Source: Ferranicluibacter quercicola
Lineage (GTDB): Bacteria; Pseudomonadota; Alphaproteobacteria; Rhizobiales; Rhizobiaceae
Direction of reading: 5' to 3'
Assembly (NCBI RefSeq): GCF_021168455.1
Contig: NZ_JAJOZR010000007.1
Coordinates: 248,001 to 312,000 of the forward strand
DNA length: 64,000 bases
How positions within the stretch are numbered: the stretch's first letter is position 1; each line of letters begins with the position of its first letter. The notes below the pieces were generated by a model, which saw nothing but the letters and a program-made list of their open reading frames with translations, did no database searches and was not told the origin of the DNA. Position numbers and translations under genes: made by a program. Shown here one piece after another: positions 59,708 through 64,000 of the stretch.

Positions 59708-61741
59708 ATGCAGCACCGACCAGAAATCGATGGCCTCCGGGCCGTGGCCGTCGTCCCGGTCATTCTCTTCCATGCGGGCGTCGGCTGGTTCTCCGGCGGT
59801 TATGTCGGCGTCGACGTGTTCTTCGTCATCAGCGGATATCTGATCACCACGATCATCGCCGCCGCGCAGGACAAGGGCACCTTCACCATTCTCGGTTTCT
59901 ACGAGCGGCGGGCGCGGCGTATCATGCCCGTGCTCTTCACCGTCATCCTCTGCTGCCTGCCCTTTGCCTGGGCCTGGATGCTGCCGGCGCAGATGAAGAG
60001 CTTCGGCGAGAGCATCATCGCCGTTTGCCTGTTCCTCTCGAACGTCCTCTTCTGGCAGGAAAGCGGATATTTCGCCGCCGCCGCCGAAAAGCAGCCGCTG
60101 CTGCACACCTGGAGCCTCGCAGTCGAGGAGCAATATTACGTCGTCTTCCCGATCGTGCTCATGGCGCTCCACCGCTACGGCGCCCGCCTCCGCTTCACAG
60201 CTGTTCTTCTGGCGGCTCTGGTAAGCTTCGCGCTCGCCGTCTACGGCGCCGTCGCCTTCCCGAATGCCGCTTTCTACCTCCCCCATACCCGCGCCTGGGA
60301 ACTGCTGGCCGGCTCGCTCTGCGCACTGATCCTTCTCAAGCGCGAGCAGCCCGGCAACGGCGTCCTCTCGCTCATCGGCCTTGCCGCCATCCTTGCCGGT
60401 GTCTTCCTCTATGACGACGGCACACCGTTTCCCTCGGCCTGGGCACTGGCGCCGGTTGGCGGCACGGCGCTGATCATCCTGTTTGCCGGCCCCGGCACGC
60501 TGGTGCACCGGCTCCTGTCCCTGCGGCTTATGACCGGTATCGGCCTGATCAGCTACAGTCTCTATCTCTGGCACCAGCCGCTGTTCGCCTTCGCCCGCAT
60601 CCGCAGCCTGACGGAGCCGACACCGCTCCTGATGGCGCTCCTCACCCTTGCCGCCGTCCTCCTCGCCATCCTCTCCTGGCGCTTCGTCGAAACGCCGTTC
60701 CGCACCGGGCGCATCCCGGCGCTCGCCAGCGGGCCCCGCATTCTCGCCGCGACCGGCGCGGTCGCCGTTGTCATGATGGCGATCGGAGCAGCGGGACGGC
60801 TGGACGACGGTCTGTCCTTCCGCCTCCCGCCCGCAGCGCTTGCCGCCCTTCGGGTGCAGGCGCATCCGGATCCGGCAATGGCGACCTGTCTGTTAGATAA
60901 GGGCGAGGCCGCACTGCCCCATCCGGTGCGCGCCTGCATGACGCCGGACACGGACCGGAGCGACACGATCCTGATCGGCGATTCCCATGCCGGCGCCATC
61001 ACCGGCGAGGCTCTGCGGGCTTTTGCAGGCGCCGGGCTAAACCTTTACGCCCTCTCCCACTCGTCCTGCGCCGGCTTTTCCGGCTTCGTCGTGTCGAATG
61101 CCAAATACCACCTCCGCTGCAACCGCTTCTTCGAAGGTGTAGAGGACTACATCGCCCGGAGTGGCATCAAGACGGTCATCATGGTCAGCCGCTGGTCGCT
61201 CTATCTCGATGGCAATGCCTTCGACAATGGCGAGGGCGGCATCGAGGCCCTCAAGCCGACCTATGCCGACCTCTACGACCGTCGCGACGACATGGGCAGC
61301 GAGACCGACCCGGCCCGAAAGGCGCGCGTGCTCGCCGCGTTCATCGCCGATATTCATGCCTATCTCGATCGCGGCGTCAACGTCGTGCTCGTCTATCCGA
61401 TACCGGAAGCCGGATGGAACGTACCGGACCTCTTGGCCCGCGCGGCGATGACATCAACGAATGTGGAGCCGCTGGGAACGTCATCGGATCGCTACCGCAC
61501 CCGCAATGCCGCCGTGATCGCGGCGTTCGACGCGCTCGACCATCCCCGTCTGGCCAAGATCAAACCGGCCGCTATCTTCTGCGACAGCTTCGTTCCCGGC
61601 CGCTGCATCAACAGCCTTTCGACGGACGAGATTTTTTACTTTGACGACGACCACCTATCGAATGCTGGGGCCGCCCTGCTGATGCCGGCGATGATCGACG
61701 CGGTCCGCCGCCTGACGGCGTCGGCCTCCACGCGGCCTTGA
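59708..61741 (+). CDS. acyltransferase-3 / SGNH two-domain surface polysaccharide O-acetyltransferase
   Basis: 677 aa OafA/PatB-like protein. The N-terminal acyltransferase-3 membrane domain (about residues 1-370) begins MQHRPEIDGLRAVAVVPVILFHAG and carries GGYVGVDVFFVISGYLIT, RRARRIMPV and LLHTWSLAVEEQYYVVFPI. The periplasmic C-terminal SGNH hydrolase-like domain has DTILIGDSHAGAI (Ser), and FYFDDDHLSNAGA (Asp and His). Such proteins O-acetylate cell-surface glycans. It starts 41 bases after the sulfate operon terminator. Confidence 0.9.
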   Translation: MQHRPEIDGLRAVAVVPVILFHAGVGWFSGGYVGVDVFFVISGYLITTIIAAAQDKGTFTILGFYERRARRIMPVLFTVILCCLPFAWAWMLPAQMKSFGESIIAVCLFLSNVLFWQESGYFAAAAEKQPLLHTWSLAVEEQYYVVFPIVLMALHRYGARLRFTAVLLAALVSFALAVYGAVAFPNAAFYLPHTRAWELLAGSLCALILLKREQPGNGVLSLIGLAAILAGVFLYDDGTPFPSAWALAPVGGTALIILFAGPGTLVHRLLSLRLMTGIGLISYSLYLWHQPLFAFARIRSLTEPTPLLMALLTLAAVLLAILSWRFVETPFRTGRIPALASGPRILAATGAVAVVMMAIGAAGRLDDGLSFRLPPAALAALRVQAHPDPAMATCLLDKGEAALPHPVRACMTPDTDRSDTILIGDSHAGAITGEALRAFAGAGLNLYALSHSSCAGFSGFVVSNAKYHLRCNRFFEGVEDYIARSGIKTVIMVSRWSLYLDGNAFDNGEGGIEALKPTYADLYDRRDDMGSETDPARKARVLAAFIADIHAYLDRGVNVVLVYPIPEAGWNVPDLLARAAMTSTNVEPLGTSSDRYRTRNAAVIAAFDALDHPRLAKIKPAAIFCDSFVPGRCINSLSTDEIFYFDDDHLSNAGAALLMPAMIDAVRRLTASASTRP

Positions 61742-61754
61742 GCGGCGAACGGCG

Positions 61755-61991
61755 TCAGGTGAAGACCTGCCGCCGCAGTTCGAGGCTCACTTTTGCAACC
61801 AAAACCCTGTCACCATCGAGCACCTCGACCTCGATGCGGCTGTCCGGCTCCCGGGGAAGACCGTCGAGCGCCATTTCGGCAAGCACGATCTCGGCCTCGG
61901 CAAGCGCTGCGGCGACATCCGTAAATGCATAGGCCTCCTCGCCCCGCGAGAAGCCTTCATGGTCGATCAGATTGAAATAGAAGAGAGGCAT
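61755..61991 (-). CDS. small DUF6894-like protein
   Basis: 78 aa: MPLFYFNLIDHEGFSRGEEAYAFTDVAAALAEAEIVLAEMALDG, then a strand-rich end with IEVEVLDGDRVLVAKVSLEL. The pattern fits the small PRYFFHL-type family (DUF6894) common in Rhizobiales; function unknown. The ATG at 61991 has AAGGCGG upstream. Starts at 62006 or 62009, overlapping the previous gene's stop, are also possible. It is convergent with the acyltransferase gene. Confidence 0.7.
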   Translation of the reverse strand: MPLFYFNLIDHEGFSRGEEAYAFTDVAAALAEAEIVLAEMALDGLPREPDSRIEVEVLDGDRVLVAKVSLELRRQVFT

Positions 61992-62005
61992 CACGACCGC
62001 CTTCA

Positions 62006-62170
62006 TCAAGGGCTCTGCTCGGAGGCCTTCTCCGGCGCGACGACGAGCGGATCCGGCGGGGTGATGGACTGGTTTCCAGATTTTCCTTCGAGACGCTGGA
62101 CGACGACGACGCTGAGGATCGCCGCAATCACGAAGCCCACGACCCCGAGCATGATATAACGAACCGGCAC
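62006..62170 (-). CDS. small single-span membrane protein
   Basis: 54 aa: one membrane segment, MLGVVGFVIAAILSVVVV, near the N-terminus and a polar tail rich in Pro, Ser and Glu. It starts with GTG at 62170 behind GAGGAG at a six-base spacing, which is why I accept it despite its size. Its TGA overlaps the potential start of the DUF6894-like gene, so the two may form a unit. Function unknown. Confidence 0.6.
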   Translation of the reverse strand: MPVRYIMLGVVGFVIAAILSVVVVQRLEGKSGNQSITPPDPLVVAPEKASEQSP

Positions 62171-62477
62171 GACGCTCTCCTCGACAATCGCTCTGCGGAC
62201 CAGAGGCCTGCGATCTTCACAAGGGGCCGCCCGTTCCCGCGGAAACAAAGCCACCTGCCCCGGCGCAGAACGAGACGTCCGCCATGTTGTAGAACCACCA
62301 GCGGAAACGCATGCTACTCTTTGATGTTCCTCTAACATCAAGGCACGATGATGAAAGAACGGGTGTGTTTCCGGTTCGAACCGTCGGGAGGGGGTGAACG
62401 GTCCCGTTCGCCTTGAGCGCCCCACCCTGCCGCACAGCAAGGCCGCGCTGTCCCGCCTCTGCAAACGGACAGGACCC
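62171..62477. other. gap between small membrane gene and RNA array
   Basis: 307 bases without a firm gene. A perfect 8-bp hairpin, TTGATGTT-CCTCT-AACATCAA, lies at 62321-62341. Just downstream on the minus strand a 31-codon frame (62312-62217, MRFRWWFYNMADVSF...) follows an AAAGAG site; I do not annotate it as a gene. Confidence 0.4.
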
Positions 62478-62640
62478 AAAACGAAAAGAGCCTGCTGCGG
62501 GAGGAGGTGCAGCAGGCTCTCAATTCCGGTTGGCAGCTTGGGAGGAGGATAAGCTGCAACCACCATCGACGATCCTGGGAGGAGGAGAGGATCGTCAAGG
62601 ACGTCGAAGCTTTGCGGGAGGAGGTGCATCGCTTCGATAG
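62478..62640 (-). ncRNA. tandem hairpin small-RNA locus with CCUCCUCCC loops
   Basis: On the minus strand four consecutive hairpins each expose CCTCCTCCC in the loop. Stems (plus coordinates) are 62604-62637 (TCGAAGC arms), 62568-62596 (GACGATCCT/AGGATCGTC, 9 bp), 62528-62561 (GGTTgGCAGCTT/AAGCTGCAACC) and 62488-62519 (GAGCCTGCTGC/GCAGCAGGCTC, 11 bp). The last is followed by TTTTCGTTTT, an intrinsic terminator. The loop is complementary to Shine-Dalgarno sequences. It resembles the CcsR/cuckoo class of alphaproteobacterial small RNAs; whether it is one RNA or several processed ones is unknown. Confidence 0.85.
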
Positions 62641-62644
62641 GTTC

Positions 62645-62650
62645 ATCATA
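62645..62650 (-). promoter_or_regulatory. -10 box candidate of the small-RNA array
   Basis: Minus strand TATGAT, placed so that transcription would start about 62638, exactly at the first hairpin. No good -35 hexamer stands 17 bases upstream (CTCGCA), so an alternative sigma factor or an activator may be involved. Confidence 0.45.
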
Positions 62651-62847
62651 CAATTTTGCTCGGTTCATGCGAGCAGAATTATTGCATCGCAGCTATGCGT
62701 TTTGCACATGCGAAGACAGCGTAGTGTCCGAGCCTCGAACGCGAAAGCGATTTCCGCTGCCATCGAGATGGATTAAGGGAGAACCATCGGCAGAGAGACG
62801 GCAGCGCCACGACCGATGGCCAGGCCGCAAGCGGGAGAGAAACGACG

Positions 62848-63024
62848 ATGAAACAAGCAAACTCGAGCGTGACCGTTGCCCGGCAGCGGGACGGAAAATG
62901 GAGCTTCACGCTGATCTTTCGCGGCGTCACCCACCCCGCTACCGGCCGGTTCGCATCCGAGCTTCAGGCGCAGGCGGCGGGCATGGCGGCATTGAAAGCA
63001 CTCGAGGGCAATCGCCCGACGTAA
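62848..63024 (+). CDS. small hypothetical protein
   Basis: 58 aa: begins MKQANSSVTVARQRDGKWSF and continues TLIFRGVTHPATGRFASELQ before an Ala-rich helix ending ALEGNRPT. Predicted beta hairpin followed by a helix, like small DUF-type proteins of Rhizobiales. GGGAGAG precedes the ATG. It is divergent from the small-RNA array. Not recognised. Confidence 0.6.
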   Translation: MKQANSSVTVARQRDGKWSFTLIFRGVTHPATGRFASELQAQAAGMAALKALEGNRPT

Positions 63025-63185
63025 ACGTCGACCGGCGCGCAGGGTCGCCTCCCCCGGCCCGTTTCGAGCGCTGGCACCGCCACGGTTCAGCCGGGCGCCG
63101 AATTGCGCGGCTTGGAGGGAACTTCGCCGGAATCGGGGCGTTCACCTGCGCGATTGCAGTTGAGACGTGCAAGGGAGCGGGTGAC

Positions 63186-63368
63186 ATGACGGATCTGAAG
63201 GGCATACGAGGAAAGACGGTGCGTGGGGAAGCCTGCACGCTGGAGGAGTTCCAGTCGCGCTATGGTCTGGAGACCGACGAGGCGAAGCGGCTTTACGAGC
63301 GCTTCGGCCCGTCCATGACGGAACTGGACCTGCTGATGGCGGCGAAGCGCCGCGTTCCCGCATTGTAA
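63186..63368 (+). CDS. small hypothetical protein
   Basis: 60 aa: MTDLKGIRGKTVRGEACTLE, then EFQSRYGLETDEAKRLYERF, ending LMAAKRRVPAL. Charged and helical; the FQSRYGLETDEAKRLYERFG part looks like a small helix-turn-helix-type or helical-pair motif, but no family is recognised with confidence. GGGAGCGGG precedes the ATG. Confidence 0.6.
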   Translation: MTDLKGIRGKTVRGEACTLEEFQSRYGLETDEAKRLYERFGPSMTELDLLMAAKRRVPAL

Positions 63369-63454
63369 CACCATGTGAAACCGGTCGGGCGGCCCTTGGG
63401 CAAAAGGGTCGTCCCGCCACAGCGAAACCGGGGCGTTCTCACGAGAGACGCAAA

Positions 63455-63625
63455 ATGGACTCCGAAATTCTGATCTTCGCCGCGATGAACGTCATTGGCG
63501 GCCTCCTCGCCTTGGGCTTCGTCCACTTCTACTACCTTCCCAATGTCGAAACGAGCCGGATCGAACCGGCGCTCTACGACGTGACGCAGCGCGAGAACAT
63601 TTCCACCGAGCCGATGCGGCGCTAG
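63455..63625 (+). CDS. small single-span membrane protein
   Basis: 56 aa: an N-terminal membrane segment (SEILIFAAMNVIGGLLALGF) followed by a polar tail (HFYYLPNVETSRIEPALYDV). GAGAGAC precedes the ATG. Function unknown; no close neighbour suggests one. Confidence 0.55.
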   Translation: MDSEILIFAAMNVIGGLLALGFVHFYYLPNVETSRIEPALYDVTQRENISTEPMRR

Positions 63626-63812
63626 GGACTGTGGATCGCTAAGGCGCGTCGATCTGTAGCGGAAATGCCAATTTGTGACATCCCGCGCTGACGATCACAG
63701 AGAGGATGCTGGATTCTTCGATTTCTCCTTGCCTTACCCGATTGAATGGCTTTAGCGGACAAGACACGCAATTGTCATTCGAAGCGAACGGCACGAGGGA
63801 GACGTATCGGAT

Positions 63813-64000
63813 ATGGAAATTTTCACCGCAGCCGGGCTGGCTGCATTTCTGCAGGTCATCGCCATCGATCTGGTGCTGGCCGGCGATAACGCCATCGTCA
63901 TCGGCCTTGCCGCCGCGGGCCTTCCGGCCGACCAGCGCCGAAAGGCGATTCTCGTCGGCATCATCGCCGCGACCGTGCTGCGCATCGCCTTTGCCGCCAT
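63813..64000 (+). CDS. TerC/YjbE family integral membrane protein (partial, 3' end outside window)
   Basis: First 62 codons only: MEIFTAAGLAAFLQVIAIDL then VLAGDNAIVIGLAAAGLPAD, the start of a TerC-family protein with the conserved Asp in DLVLAGDNA. Members are multi-span exporters, several linked to manganese or tellurite. GAGGGAGACG precedes the ATG. In the 187-base upstream gap (63626-63812) I could not recognise a yybP-ykoY manganese riboswitch. Confidence 0.88.
   Translation, partial: MEIFTAAGLAAFLQVIAIDLVLAGDNAIVIGLAAAGLPADQRRKAILVGIIAATVLRIAFAA

Noticed and set aside
62321..62341. fifth member of the RNA array (TTGATGTT-CCTCT-AACATCAA)
   Set aside because: The loop is short, lacks the CCTCCTCCC sequence on the minus strand, and the element lies 140 bases beyond the terminator.
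62006..62668. 220-codon minus-strand frame running through the RNA array
   Set aside because: It crosses four hairpins and a terminator; only its last 54 codons, after a GTG with its own ribosome site, look like a gene.
63626..63812. yybP-ykoY manganese riboswitch before the TerC-like gene
   Set aside because: The conserved loop sequences of that class could not be found; only a normal leader with a ribosome site is seen.
1..64000. tRNA or rRNA genes, insertion sequences, phage genes, CRISPR arrays, replication origin
   Set aside because: None was recognised on either strand; all longer blocks are accounted for by metabolic, transport or regulatory genes.

Overview
The window looks like chromosomal DNA of a Rhizobiaceae-type alphaproteobacterium (Rhizobium/Agrobacterium/Ensifer relatives). 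The grounds are a high-GC sequence, the complete very-long-chain fatty acid lipid A cluster (acpXL-fabZXL-fabF2XL-fabF1XL-adh2XL-lpxXL), aerobic-type cobalamin genes (cobN, cobO, cobP, cobW, cobE, cobQ), rhizobial intergenic palindromic repeats, DUF1127 genes next to an LsrB/VtlR-like LysR regulator, and a tandem small-RNA locus with CCUCCUCCC loops. No rRNA, tRNA, insertion sequence, prophage or CRISPR array was found.

Layout. 1-722: 5' part of a TRAP solute-binding gene. 1080-4981: first sulfate ABC importer (sbp-cysT-cysW-cysA). 5033-6064: aldo/keto reductase. 6320-15418: a probable beta-mannoside uptake and catabolism operon read leftward (binding protein, two permeases, ATPase, GH2 beta-mannosidase, TIM-barrel isomerase, Gfo/Idh oxidoreductase), with a divergent LacI-type regulator (15872-16984) and two matching operator-like palindromes between them. 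17074-19958: gnd, an SRPBCC protein and a PAS protein. 20206-25730: the lipid A C28 acyl cluster. 25947-41794: cobalamin synthesis in three leftward units (cobE-A-B-C-D with every junction overlapping; cobP-W-N-O behind a B12 riboswitch with its own promoter and terminator; cobQ behind a structured leader), interrupted by a TSUP permease and a CLC-CBS channel. 42372-49147: orphan ProX-like binding protein, entericidin, topoisomerase IB, LysR regulator with two DUF1127 genes, and a GlxA/AraC regulator. 49313-51766: two paralogous double-receiver regulators, one carrying GGDEF. 51939-55546: MscS-type channel and a DUF924 protein. 55717-59538: a second complete sulfate ABC operon. 59708-64000: acyltransferase-SGNH protein, several very small genes, the small-RNA array, and the start of a TerC-family gene.

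How the parts relate. Sulfate import is duplicated. The cobalamin block covers early methylation (CobA), amidation (CobB, CobQ), cobalt insertion (CobN, possibly helped by CobW), adenosylation (CobO), aminopropanol attachment (CobC, CobD) and nucleotide-loop activation (CobP); the ring-contraction enzymes and cobST must lie elsewhere. The most unusual element is the leftward RNA locus at about 62478-62640: four consecutive hairpins each present an anti-Shine-Dalgarno sequence in the loop, and the last doubles as an intrinsic terminator. Other points are complementary loss of phosphoacceptor aspartates in the paired response regulators, a ketosynthase partner (FabF2XL) without the catalytic cysteine, and a structured leader plus terminator in front of cobQ.
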